Of a DNA stretch of 64,000 nt, positions 11,542 through 22,218 are shown in pieces. Positions within the stretch are counted from its first letter, which is position 1, and each line of letters begins with the position of its first letter. Source of the DNA: Macrostomum hystrix (lineage: Eukaryota; Platyhelminthes; Macrostomidae); NCBI GenBank assembly GCA_950097015.1, contig CATNEN010000039.1, positions 2,272,501-2,336,500 of the forward strand, read 5' to 3'. The notes beneath the pieces were generated by a model. It had not been told where the DNA came from. It ran no database searches and was given only the letters and a program-made list of their open reading frames with translations. A program made the translations under genes and the position numbers.

Positions 11542-11549
11542 CAAAATGC

Positions 11550-13852
11550 CTAAGCCGTTAAGTTTGGTGTGGCCACGTACCAAGGACAAGCAAGGACAGC
11601 AAAGTGCTATTTTGTCCGCACTATTTTCTCATTCGTTAAAAAAACTAAGAATCTGAAATTCTGATTTTGTATAACTGAAATTGAGAAGCTAGACGAAACA
11701 TGATAAGTCGTTTACAAAAAAGCATGAAAAAAATATGCAGTAAAAGCGGCAGAAAAAAGTGGAATGCAATCTGTGCATAAAGTAAAAACAGTTTAAAGTT
11801 TTGAAATATTTCGTTAATTCTTAAGCATAATATTTTATTTACGATAAACATGCATTCTGAGTTTTTGAGCTTTGTAAGCGAAAAAGCTAAATATTTGTTT
11901 TGTTAAAGCAAATTGAGCCCGACAATATATTCAGCGGAACTTTAAATTTGATAACAGGTTAGTATTTTTATAGTCAACCGATTTAAGGCGAGCGAATTAG
12001 CGTCTTATAGTTGATTACATTAAAAAATTGACCTAAAAGGATGCAACTTGAATTTGTTTTAAAAAGCTATATCTATTTCCTTTGCTAAAGAATCAGCAAG
12101 TAGGTGTTTCATTTTAAACGTCGTTTTATTGTACGTCACTATGCTCGCCAAGTTCAAGTTTAGCTTAAGCAGCGCGATTAACCTTTAGGCTTTAGCTATT
12201 ATAAAAGCATGAATTGATAAAAGGCATAAATAATATATTAAGGATCGAACATATATTATTATTGCTTTGGTTGCTATAATGTAAAAAGTAAAAAATGTAA
12301 AAAAAATTTCCCAATATGAGATCTAATGCTTTTTGCTATTCAAATTCATCCCATAGCCTCTTTCCACTTATTATTTTATTATGACCAAAAAGTTTAAATT
12401 CAGATTTAAAAACCACTTTTTAAATACCATCAGTTAATGCCAATGTAATTTTTAACTCTATTGCATGCTACTTGCTTATTCTGGTTAAATGGCATTTTAT
12501 AGTTGCAAGTTTTTTAGGAATTTAGCTGCCTATTTCTAGTTACATTTTTTACTAGGTCTAAATGTATTTTGGTCATTGCATTTGTTCTGAAGTACATATT
12601 AAATGGTGCTATCTAGGTATAACAGTTTCTTCTATATTTTTGACAAGACATTTATCTTTCTGTCTTTTTCTAGCACTAGCTATTTCTTTACTACATAGTT
12701 TTTGTTTGAAATGTAAAAAAACACTTTTTTCTAAGCACAATTTAAAATATTATAAGTTAATATATCTGCCAAAAACTTTAACTTTAAATCACAATTCCTT
12801 TTTGTGTGATGTCCAATTGTAAGTATTTTCAAATGCATATTCTAAAAGCATACATTTTCTAGAAGGTTATCTATAAAATTCTAGAATATTGAATTTTATA
12901 AGAAATGGTTTCGGTTAAGTAAAGTGAATTGATTTTTTGTCCTAGTGCTTCTCTCTTTAATTATCGCTCTAAGGATATGATGTCACCAAAGCTGTCCTAG
13001 GGTTAAATTTATTTTAACTTTATATTTACAATGCCACTAAAGTTGTTCTAGTGCTAGTTTTTAATATCCCGCTTCGGACACAAAATTTGTTACAGAGGTA
13101 TTTTAATAGTGTCTAAGTAGTTTCAATATCAATGTCTCCAAAGTTGTTGTAGGGCTTTCTTAGAATTTGTCTCTGAGAGTTTAAAATAAATTCTGGGTAG
13201 AGTATATATTCAGTCTGATATCATATTTTAGTTATTCTGCAGTAGCATATTTAGTTATTCTTGTCAATTATTTTATCGCATGTATGTATTTTTGAGTATA
13301 GGCTTTCCGAAGAGTGCTACCAATGTTCTCAAGTGCACAGCAATGCTTTCTATTTCTCTCTCTCTCTCTCTTGAATTATTTTAGCATTCATCTCTGTTTG
13401 TTTGTAAGGAATGAAAAAACACTTTTGAGTATTGTATTCAAACTTGGTATGCAACCACAAGTAATGCTTCCTTTTTTCTGCTCATGTATTTATACAAACA
13501 TTTACAGATTAAAACAAAATAATATCCATGTATTCAAACAAAAATGTTATGCAGTAAAAATAATTGTTTGTATTTAAACAAATGTTGTAAGAAAAAACAA
13601 AAATCGTAAATGGTGAATTTCTAAGAAATTTAACTTCTACATCATGATGTAGAGATCGTCTACATCATTTTATTGAGCATTATTTCCATGATTTATAGCC
13701 ATCCTAACCTAAAGGTCAATGTTTTATTAACCTTCAAAGTATTCTAATGACCTTTTCCTTAGTCTCCTGTTTCGTATAATTTAACCACGTAATAAAACCA
13801 CATGGTATGTGTATTAAAATATAGATCCTAGCTTGGATCTTATATATATATA
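11550..13852. other. AT-rich island without genes
   Basis: About 2.3 kb of markedly AT-rich sequence with only short meaningless ORFs and no repeats with clear borders. A simple (TA)n run lies at 13841-13855, next to the DUF3504 element. Function unknown. Confidence 0.7.
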
Positions 13853-14700
13853 TATGTATCCCCCACTTGCCCGCCAACATTGTCTATGTCGTAACACGTT
13901 TCGTTTATTTGCCCTAGGGCAATAAATCATTTATTTCCCGCGCCCCCGCGCGAAACAGAACTTTTACCACAGAAATAAGTCACACCCGTCTGGGGAAATA
14001 AACAAAGAAAGTGCAAAACGAGAACGCTCGGAACCAAACACACCCTCCGTCCAGCAGTCATCTTCGATGGGCTTTGACACCGGGTCAGACTTCTTGAGCC
14101 CGACGCCCTTGCCCTCAGCAGTTGATAGCTTCATAGCAGCGTCCAACGCTCTTCTGCACTCGGCAAACTCGACATTCGTCCAGAGGCACCAGTCCTTGCG
14201 ATGCACGTTGCGCATTTGGTATTGTAGCATTGAGAAGAAGTCCTTCAGGGTACCAGCCGAGTACCGTTCGTTCCGTTTTGTCCGGACCTCCAGGATAAAC
14301 AACTTCAGGAGAAAGTTCAGGTCCGTCTTGTCAAACTCATCCATGTCCTTGATAACCATGATGGATGGTCCACCATTCGTCGCCCATTCTTGCTTCTTAA
14401 ACGCGTGCCATTCATTGAAAGTAGACAGCATCCACTCGCATTTCTTTACGGTGTTCGGAGGGACCGTGCCGCCAATCATGGCCTCCGCCTCGGCCTCAGT
14501 CAAGCTTTCAAATCGAGGGCTAGACATATACAAGCGTCTGCTATTCTGTCCTGTTCTGTCTTTTTCGCATAAAGGCTGTCTTTTTTAGCGTCTACCCTCC
14601 TCTCGGATTTTGATTTTCACCATAGACTACAGACAGAGCGTAGCAAGAAACAGAAGACTTAAAGTGCAATGAAAGTCGGCAGCCAAGTGGGGGATACATA
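13853..14700 (-). mobile_element. Short element with terminal inverted repeats carrying a DUF3504 fragment
   Basis: A 17-bp inverted repeat, TATGTATCCCCCACTTG, lies at 13853-13869 and, complemented, at 14684-14700. Between the two ends is one reading frame on the minus strand (13964-14533). The left end abuts a (TA)n tract, so the target duplication cannot be read with certainty. Confidence 0.6.
13964..14533 (-). pseudogene. DUF3504 / Crypton-type tyrosine recombinase, N-terminal part only
   Basis: 189 residues starting MYMSSPRFESL. The segment TVKKCEWMLSTFNEWHAFKK, then DLNFLLKLFILEVRTKRNER and YSAGTLKDFFSMLQYQMRNV, has the SAM-like core-binding layout of tyrosine recombinases and of the KIAA1958/ZMYM/QRICH1 (DUF3504) family. 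In that family a short linker (here EDDCWTEGVFGS) leads into the catalytic domain. Here the frame ends about 25 residues later, so the catalytic Arg/His/Tyr half is missing. It is either a truncated element or the first exon of a domesticated gene; no continuation is visible towards lower coordinates. Confidence 0.62.
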
Positions 14701-14701
14701 C

Positions 14702-14845
14702 CATCTCTCCCACTTATTTCGGCTGTCTAGGGTGCAAAGGCACTCGGCGCGAATTTCATTGACCTCGGCTTCGCCTCGGTCAATAAATTTGCGCCTCGAG
14801 CCTTTACACCCTGGCAGCCGAAATAAGTGGGAAAGATTATACATA
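14702..14845. mobile_element. Foldback (hairpin) element
   Basis: Left arm 14708-14763 and right arm 14777-14832 are complementary along about 56 bp (ends CTCCCACTTATTTCGGCTG versus its complement) around a small loop GCTTCGCC. The outer bases GATACATACC and GATTATACATA echo the ends of the adjacent DUF3504 element, so both may belong to one family. Confidence 0.75.
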
Positions 14846-14852
14846 TATTAGA

Positions 14853-15262
14853 TATACTAGACACTGTAGGCTCACATTTACACAGGTAAACAATGTATCT
14901 TTGCCATGGAATCGATCTCAGGAACCTTGGTGGGAAATTCAGAGTTATAAACCAATATTATTAGGTATTTACCATAGAGTATTGTGAAACCGTTGTGAGG
15001 CACGCACATCTCTCCAGCGCTAGCGTTCGTGATTGTACATCTTGCGAGTGTACTGGTACGCCACCCCATAGGGGTGGGTAGTTTTTAGGCCTATCGATCG
15101 CATTCTTCGCATCTATTTAATATGAGCATCGCATTGTGAGTGACAAAATATACTTCGTGTCGGAAGCTAAGTCGCGTCTCTTACAGTGTTGTTATTATGA
15201 TTATTGAAATGATATTGCGTGAGTAGTTCCGAGTAGTATTAAACAACCAAATGTCATTTCAG
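14853..15262. other. Upstream region of the large disordered-protein gene
   Basis: No repeat or gene seen. ATTTCAG at 15256-15262 is a good splice acceptor, so a 5' non-coding or short coding exon may lie in or left of this stretch. Confidence 0.4.
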
Positions 15263-15312
15263 CCGTTTGCCAGCCACCACTAGTGGCTGTGAGGCTTGCA
15301 CTCGAATACAGC

Positions 15313-18300
15313 ATGGAGCCAGGCGGTCAGCCGCCCACGCAGTCGGCCATGGACCGCGTTCTGCTTGAAGTCCAACTGCAGCGCTCCAAAGAGCTTGAAC
15401 GGCAGCCGTGGCCCGGCGGTCAGAGCTACAGCATGCAGTCTGACACTGAACTGCCATTTCAGCCCGGCTTTGTTAGCCAGCTGTTGGGCCGTTTCGATCA
15501 GGCGCAGCGGAGTTCTGCCGCTGCTAAAACTGCCAGACTGGGCAACTCGGCTGCATCTGAGACTGCGCCAAAAACTCCTGCAGCGATGCCAACATCGCCG
15601 CCGAGTCAAGCCACGCCTGCGCTCCCGCCTCAGCCTGCTGACGAAGCAGCCGCTAAAATTCCTGACCAGACGGTGGAGAGTTTAGTTTCCATACCCAGCG
15701 ATGTGTCGCTGCCGATTAAGAACATTGTGCAAAATGTCAGGTCTATTTTTGAAGCGAATCCGCGCCCGCATCGGCCCAACTCTAGCGGCGATGGCCAGTT
15801 AAATAGGAACGATATAAAAATTATGAAACGCAACGAAGCTGCTGCCATTCGAACAGTCAAGTCTGACTCGCCGTCCATTCTGCAAAGAGCTAAGGCCAAC
15901 TATACCCAGTCTAAGTCGCAAGCTCACGGCAGTCCAGATCGATGCACAGATTTTCCTTGGCATTCAAAACCGACCAGTAACGGCAATTCTGCTCTGGATA
16001 AAATTAATTTGTGCCGACGCACTTTTTCAGCTAGCCAGGACAGCAACGACGGGGCCGGCGACACGGGAAATCTGAAAAATGCAATTACCAATGCTAGTCC
16101 GAATGTATCGAAGAATTTTATTCGCCCTTCAGTGGATTATGTTCCTCAAGCTAGTCCGCCTAGAGACCCGATGAGACAGTCAGGTCCTGTACGTCAGATC
16201 AGTCCCGATCGGCCTAAAGACCCGATGAGACAGTCAGGTCCTATACGTCAGATCAGACCCGATCGGCCTAAAGACCCGATGAGACAGTCAGGTCCTATAC
16301 GTCAGATCAGTCCCGATCGGCCTAAAGACCCGATGAGACAGTCAGGTCCTTTTCGCCTGGTCAATGTCGACGTCAGCAATCAGGATACTAGCCGAGCCGT
16401 GACTGCCGTGGGAAAGGCTAGCCCAGATCGATCGAACGGCCAAGCAAGACAGACACTGCCCTCCAGTTCCAGCACAGCTATTAGTGAGTCCAGGAACTCG
16501 TCCAGATTGTCTGCCGGCTCTGCAATCCAGACCTTGTCCAGAAATTCTGGCATCCCTGGCTCGAAGTTTTCCCCGAGAATCGTATCCAATCAGTCTGGCG
16601 CTCCACCGAGGACCATCGAGTCTAGCATTCAGCCCAGTGCCGATGCCGACCGGTCCAAGAACTCCGCAGTCAAGCAGTCAGTTCAACTCGGACGCACTAC
16701 GGTTTCAACGAATAATAATTCCGCTGCACCTGAAAGTCTCAGACAATCGACTAGACCTTCGACGCTTGGGTTGACGAGTGTAGTCAGTTCTGAGAGGCCC
16801 AGAAATAGGCCGCAGCCTTCTGACCAGGCCAAGGCCTCAGCCAAGCAGAGACCTGTTCGCCAATCAAATGCGCATTCAGCTTCAGGCCGTCAGCTGGCGT
16901 CTAACTCCGGCCTCGACCGCGGCGGCGGCAATGGTCAATTCAGGACTTGGACATCGATTGCTTTGGAAAGACAGTCAGCCGCAGCGGCCACAGCCCCCAG
17001 CACAGCGGGCGTCAAGAGGCACATCAGCGCAGCCGAGAAAAATGAGGAGCGGCCAGTGAAGGCCTCCGATGCTCACAATATCAGGGTCGGGCCTCGTCGT
17101 GTGCCGCTCAGCTCGACCGATTTGACTGACATTCGCAAAGCGGGAAAGTCTTGGTACTTCTTCTCATCGGCGTCGACTACCGGAGTGCCAGTTGACATTC
17201 CGGACGGTGTAACAGGGGTGCCAGTCGGCCAGGCTGTCAGGTTGCAGCCCAGCGTGGAGCATCGACTGTTCTCGCTGAGTGGCAACGGTGCTGACCGCGA
17301 CGCCACCGATCCGTCTGGGCAGCCTGGCTGGCTAGCCCAGAGCACTGTATGGGATCACATTAGAAGCACCGAGGCGCACGGTGGATTTGACAGTCGGCCA
17401 GATCCGCAGCTGGCCGAAGAGGCCCAACGCCTATTGGCCGAAGCGAAGGCTGAAGCGCCGCTTGAATCAACCAAAGCCTCTGGCGTTGAAGTTCGAAGAA
17501 AGAAGGTAAGTAGGGCTTTCGATCAGCTGAGTGGGGAAAATGAGTTGGATTTTGTAAGGATTTTGTGTAAAATCACAAGAGCCATTGCTAGAATCTCAGC
17601 AGGAGCCATTGCTAGAATCTCAGCAGGAGCCATTGCTAGAATCTCAGCAGGAGCCATTGCTAGAATCTCAGCAGGAGCCATTGCTAGAATCTCAGCAGGA
17701 GCCATTGCTAGAATCTCAGCAGGAGCCATTGCTAGAATCTCAGCAGGAGCCATTGCTAGAATCTCAGCAGGAGCCATTGCTAGAATCTCAGCAGGAGCCA
17801 TTGCTAGAATCTCAGCAGGAGCCATTGCTAGAATCTCAGCAGGAGCCATTGCTAGAATCTCAGCAGGAGCCATTGCTAGAATCTCAGCAGGAGCCACTGC
17901 TAGAATCTCAGCAGGAGCCATTGCTAGAATCTCAGCAGGAGCCATTGCTAGAATCTCAGCAGGAGCCATTGCTAGAATCTCAGCAGGAGCCATTGCTAGA
18001 ATCTCAGCAGGAGCCATTGCTAGAATCTCAGCAGGAGCCATTGCTAGAATCTCAGCAGGAGCCATTGCTAGAATCTCAGCAGGAGCCATTGCTAGAATCT
18101 CAGCAGGAGCCATTGCTAGAATCTCAGCAGGAGCCATTGCTAGAATCTCAGCAGGAGCCATTGCTAGAATCGCAGCAGGAGCCATGGCTAAGAATCGCAG
18201 CAGGAGCCATGGCTAAGAATCGCAGCAGGAGCCATTGCTAAGAATCGCAGCAGGAGCCATTGCTAAGAATCGCAGCAGGAGCCATGGCTAAGAATCGCAG

Positions 18301-19946
18301 CAGGAGCCATGGCTAAGAATCGCAGCAGGAGCCATTGCTAAGAATCGCAGCAGGAGCCATTGCTAACAATCGCAGCAGGAGCCATTGCTAGAATCTCAGC
18401 AGGAGCCATTGCTAGAATCTCAGCAGGAGCGATTGCTAGAATCTCAGCAGGAGCCATGGCTAAGAATCGCAGCAGGAGCCATTGCTAAGAATCGCAGCAG
18501 GAGCCATTGCTAAGAATCGCAGCAGGAGCCATTGCTAAGAATCGCAGCAGAAGCCATTGCTAAGAATCGCAGCAGAAGCCATTGCTAAGAATCGCAGCAG
18601 AAGCCATTGCTAAGAATCGCGGCAGAAGCCATTGCTAAGAATCGCAGCAGAAGCCATTGCTAAGAATCGCGGCAGAAGCCATTGCTAAGAATCGCAGCAG
18701 GAGCCATTGCTAAGAATCGCAGCAGAAGCCATTGCTAAGAATCGCAGCAGGAACTGCAGCTAGACTATAATCAAAGTACAAGTATTATAAAAAGAATCAC
18801 AGCAGAAGTTGTTGTCATGATCGCTCATAGTTAGATCTGTCTGAATGGAGCCATAAATTATATCCACTAATTAGACTATTTTATTCGCATTGTTTGCAGT
18901 TGGCGTTTGCCAGCGAAGCCTCTCTAGAACAGACTTTTGTGTACGAGAGCGACCTGAGCATTCTGGAGCAGCAACCAGGGCTGGAATCTGTGCGCAAAGA
19001 CAGCGATAACGACGTAAAAGATGAGAGTGCAAGCGCAGACTTGCCTGTAAACAGTGACCGTCGCTTAGCAACCGACAGTGAGTGTTATAACTTCATCGTC
19101 TCAGACTAATCTCCTATATGTCTCACCTCTATCTCATCATCGTCTCACCCTAATCTCACCCTTCTCACCCTAATCTCACTCTTCTCACCCTAACCTCATC
19201 ATCGTCTCACCCTAATCTCACCATCGCAGCAGAAGTCATTGCTAAGAATCGCAGATGCTTCATATTCTCATCATATTCATTCTCATTCTATTCTCATCGC
19301 AGGTTCAGCGATGTCCATAATCTCATCCTCGTCTCACCCTTATCTCATCATCGTCTCACCCTAATCTCATCATCGTCTCACCCTAATCTCATCATCGTCT
19401 CACCCTAATCTCATCATCGTCTCACCCTAATCTCATCATCGTCTCACCCTAATCTCATCATCGTCTGACCCTAATCTCATCATCGTCTCACCCTAACGTC
19501 ATCATCGTCTCACCCTAATCTCATCATCGTCTCACCCTAATCTCATCATCGCTTACCCAAATCTCATCATCGTCTCACCCTAATCTCATTATCGTCTCAC
19601 CCTAACGTCATCATCGTCTCATCCTGATCTCATCACCGTCTCACCCTAATCTCATCATCGTCTCACCCTAATCTCGTCTCATCGTCTCATCATAATCTCA
19701 TCATTATCCCACTATAATCTCACCCTAATTAGCTGTGCTTAAAATCTGCTTCTAGGCTCCCAGCATCAGCAGTCGATGCAGACTCACCTGCCCAGCTCAT
19801 CATCCGATGACTTCGTCTGGGGTGCCGCCGGCCCCGCCGCCCCAGCCGCTGTGCTAGCTTCGGCTGAGGAAAACGCGAAATCGCCGCTTATCTCTGATCC
19901 GTCAGAATCTTGGTCCGCTGCTAATTCCACCGATTTGTTGTTCTAA
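15313..19946 (+). CDS. Large disordered protein, possibly taperin/phostensin-like
   Basis: Three exons with matching phases: 15313-17505, 18900-19077, 19756-19946 (853 residues, stop TAA). The ATG at 15313 is the first in frame; the frame is open further upstream to a possible acceptor at 15262, so an upstream exon is possible. The protein is Ser/Pro/Gln/Arg-rich and mostly disordered. It contains 3.5 copies of an 18-residue repeat (DPMRQSGPIRQISPDRPK) around 16165-16350. Two segments look structured: ELPFQPGFVSQLLGRF near the N-terminus, and RRKKLAFASEASLEQTFVYE across the first splice junction. The latter resembles the PP1-docking region of taperin and phostensin (basic residues plus hydrophobic-x-Phe, then a Glu/Tyr/Ser block). 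That would suggest a PP1-binding actin-associated protein, but it is inference from memory. Both introns are filled with minisatellites. Confidence 0.6.
17582..18770. repeat. 24/25-bp minisatellite in intron 1 of the disordered-protein gene
   Basis: About 48 copies. The left half is a near-perfect 24-bp unit (GAGCCATTGCTAGAATCTCA plus GCAG). From about 18185 rightwards most units gain one A (GCTAAGAATCGCAGCAG) and become 25 bp. The array starts about 75 bp after the GTAAG donor. In the 24-bp half all frames tend to stay open, so the exon frame reads through it as an eight-residue repeat. Confidence 0.95.
19130..19735. repeat. 22-bp minisatellite in intron 2 of the disordered-protein gene
   Basis: Unit CTAATCTCATCATCGTCTCA plus CC, about 25 copies with decayed edges. 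Starts about 50 bp after the donor and ends about 20 bp before the TCTAG acceptor. A short stretch near 19225-19255 (GCAGAAGTCATTGCTAAGAA) copies the neighbouring intron's 25-bp unit. Confidence 0.92.
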
Positions 19947-20215
19947 GTTGATCATTTTCAGATTGCAAAATATCCGTAATGAAAAGCAATAAGAAGCTGT
20001 GTACATTTCTAGCTATTATTGTTTTCTCACCGTCACGGCTAGCTGCTCACCTCTAAAAAAATGTACTTTTATTTAGTAACACTTACTTTTCGCCAATTCC
20101 AACGACTTCATTTCCATGTTTAGTCTGCGTTTTTCGCCACTTTTTTACCTGTCATATTTCTGTTGCCGTGCATCTGATTTTGTCGTTTACATATATTTGC
20201 ACTTGCGCCAGCATT
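19947..20215. other. 3' flank of the disordered-protein gene
   Basis: AT-rich; no canonical AATAAA soon after the stop, only AATAAG near 19988. Nothing else recognised. Confidence 0.4.
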
Positions 20216-20583
20216 ATAGTGTACCAGCTGACACCCTGAGAGACTGGGGTTGGGAACCAGCTGACACCCTGAGAGACTGGGGTTGGGAACCAGCTGACAC
20301 CCTGAGAGACTGGGGTTGGGAACCAGCTGACACCCTGAGAGACTGGGGTTGGGAACCAGCTGACACCCTGAGAGACGGGTTGGGAACCAGCTGACACCCT
20401 GAGAGACTGGGGTTGGGAACCAGCTGACACCCTGAGAGACTGGGGTTGGGAACCAGCTGACACCCTGAGAGACTGGGGTTGGGAACCAGCTGACACCCTG
20501 AGAGACTGGGGTTGGGAACCAGCTGACACCCTGAGAGACTGGGGTTGGGAACCAGCTGACACCCTGAGAGACTGGGGTTGGGA
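20216..20583. repeat. 33-bp minisatellite
   Basis: Eleven copies of a 33-bp unit (core CCAGCTGACACCCTGAGAGA, then CTGGGGTTGGGAA), one with a 2-base deletion near 20372. Because 33 is a multiple of 3, ORFs are open on both strands. Confidence 0.96.
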
Positions 20584-21507
20584 ATCAACTTAGAGAATTT
20601 GGGAGTAAGCGGGTGGCTTCTCACATGAATAATATGATTTGTGCAAGCATGATGCATAAATTATCCTGTCTTCTTATCTCCAGTTTATTAATTAGCACAT
20701 TTTTCTATGCTTAACTATCATGAAGCTCGAGCTGTCTTCCTTGAACCTGTCACTCAACTAAACTCTACTCACGCTTCCCAGTCACGGAATTTTCACTCGT
20801 TTTTTCGAAAGTATTTTGGCTCTTTGTTATTCGAAGTTGATGGATCCATTTACACTTTTTACAGTTCATTTTTTGCCTAAAAATTGTACCAAAGTTAAGA
20901 GCTGTCCTTCATGGGCTGTGATTTTCCGATATTTTTTTTGTTTTTTGTCTTACTTTAAAATGTATTTTTTATAAATGTCGTCTAACCGCTAGTACTTATT
21001 GTGCGTAATGCACTACTTTCCTATCTGCAATATTAGTAGTATATCTAAAGCGCTAAATTAGAATATTTTAAACTCAGCATTCCACGTTCAACTGCTAAAT
21101 TTGATGCGATGTGCTGCTGGTGTTGTCTGAAGCTCCAACCTAGTCTTCTCAAATACTCACCCTAGTCTCACCTTATTCTCACCCTAGTCTTACCCCACTT
21201 CACACTCTAGTCTCAGCCCAATATCACCCGATTCATTATTTTTTGCATCTTAATTCGAAATGCAAAACATTACATGGCCATCTGCCTTCTCTGTGGCTTT
21301 ACTACATTGGACCTGCTTGTAATGTTTTATATTAGGATTTTATGAACACGGTTAAATACATTTTGTTGTTTATGAGATTCTATATTTAACGAAATTTCTG
21401 CTTGAAGGCAGTTGTTGCTACTTAACTAAAACGGCAACGCACTTAGATCTAGTGTCTATTCATATATTGCATTGTTACTTTTTTATTCATATCCCTCACA
21501 CTTACTG
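20584..21507. other. AT-rich spacer
   Basis: No gene or clear element. A few CTCACCCTAGTCTCACC copies at 21150-21235 resemble the 22-bp unit at 19130-19735. Confidence 0.6.
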
Positions 21508-22090
21508 TCTGACAGCGTCCACTGTCCTTCAGCCTGTGTGTCTGACAGCGTCCACTGTCCTTCAGCCTGTGTGTCTGACAGCGTCCACTGTCCTTCAGCC
21601 TGTGTGTCTGACAGCGTCCACTGTCCTTCAGCCTGTGTGTCTGACAGCGTCCACTGTCCTTCAGCCTGTGTGTCTGACAGCGTCCACTGTCCTTCAGCCT
21701 GTGTGTCTGACAGCGTCCACTGTCCTTCAGCCTGTGTGTCTGACAGCGTCCACTGTCCTTCAGCCTGTGTGTCTGACAGCGTCCACTGTCCTTCAGCCTG
21801 TGTGTCTGACAGCGTCCACTGTCCTTCAGCCTGTGTGTCTGACAGCATCCACTGTCCTTCAGCCTGTGTGTCTGACAGCATCCACTGTCCTTCAGCCTGT
21901 GTGTCTGACAGCGTCCACTGTCCTTCAGCCTGTGTGTCTAACAGCGTCCACTGTCCTTCAGCCTGTGTGTCTGACAGCGTCCACTGTCCTTCAGCGTGTG
22001 TGTCTGACAGCGTCCACTGTCCTTCAGCGTGTCCTTCAGCCAGCACCTCCTGTTGTTCAGCCAGCACCTCTTGTCCTTCAGCTAGCACAG
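21508..22090. repeat. 33-bp minisatellite
   Basis: About 17 copies of a 33-bp unit (GTCTGACAGCGTCCACTGTC then CTTCAGCCTGTGT), degenerating at the right into CAGCACCTCCTGTTGTTCAG units. It lies just beyond the 3' end of the minus-strand membrane-protein gene. Confidence 0.96.
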
Positions 22091-22152
22091 TTTAAGTTAT
22101 TCAGTAAAGACAAAAATGTATTCTTGTTTTTCAGTTTTTACAATGTACTTTT

Positions 22153-22158
22153 TTTATT
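22153..22158 (-). terminator. Polyadenylation signal (minus strand)
   Basis: TTTATT on the plus strand, AATAAA on the minus strand, 61 bp past the stop codon of the 22219-23448 gene. Confidence 0.55.
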
Positions 22159-22218
22159 TACATCAATGCCAGATAGCAATTACTGGATATGTAAGAGGCA
22201 CAGGCAGGTCAGGGCGGG

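Noticed and set aside
17506-18241. C-terminal part of a 977-codon reading frame continuing past 17505
   Set aside because: A strong GTAAG donor at 17506 joins in phase to 18900, where the protein continues with non-repetitive sequence.
19130-19735. Telomere-like CCCTAA repeats
   Set aside because: CCCTAA appears only once per 22-bp unit (CTCACCCTAATCTCATCATC), so it is an ordinary minisatellite.
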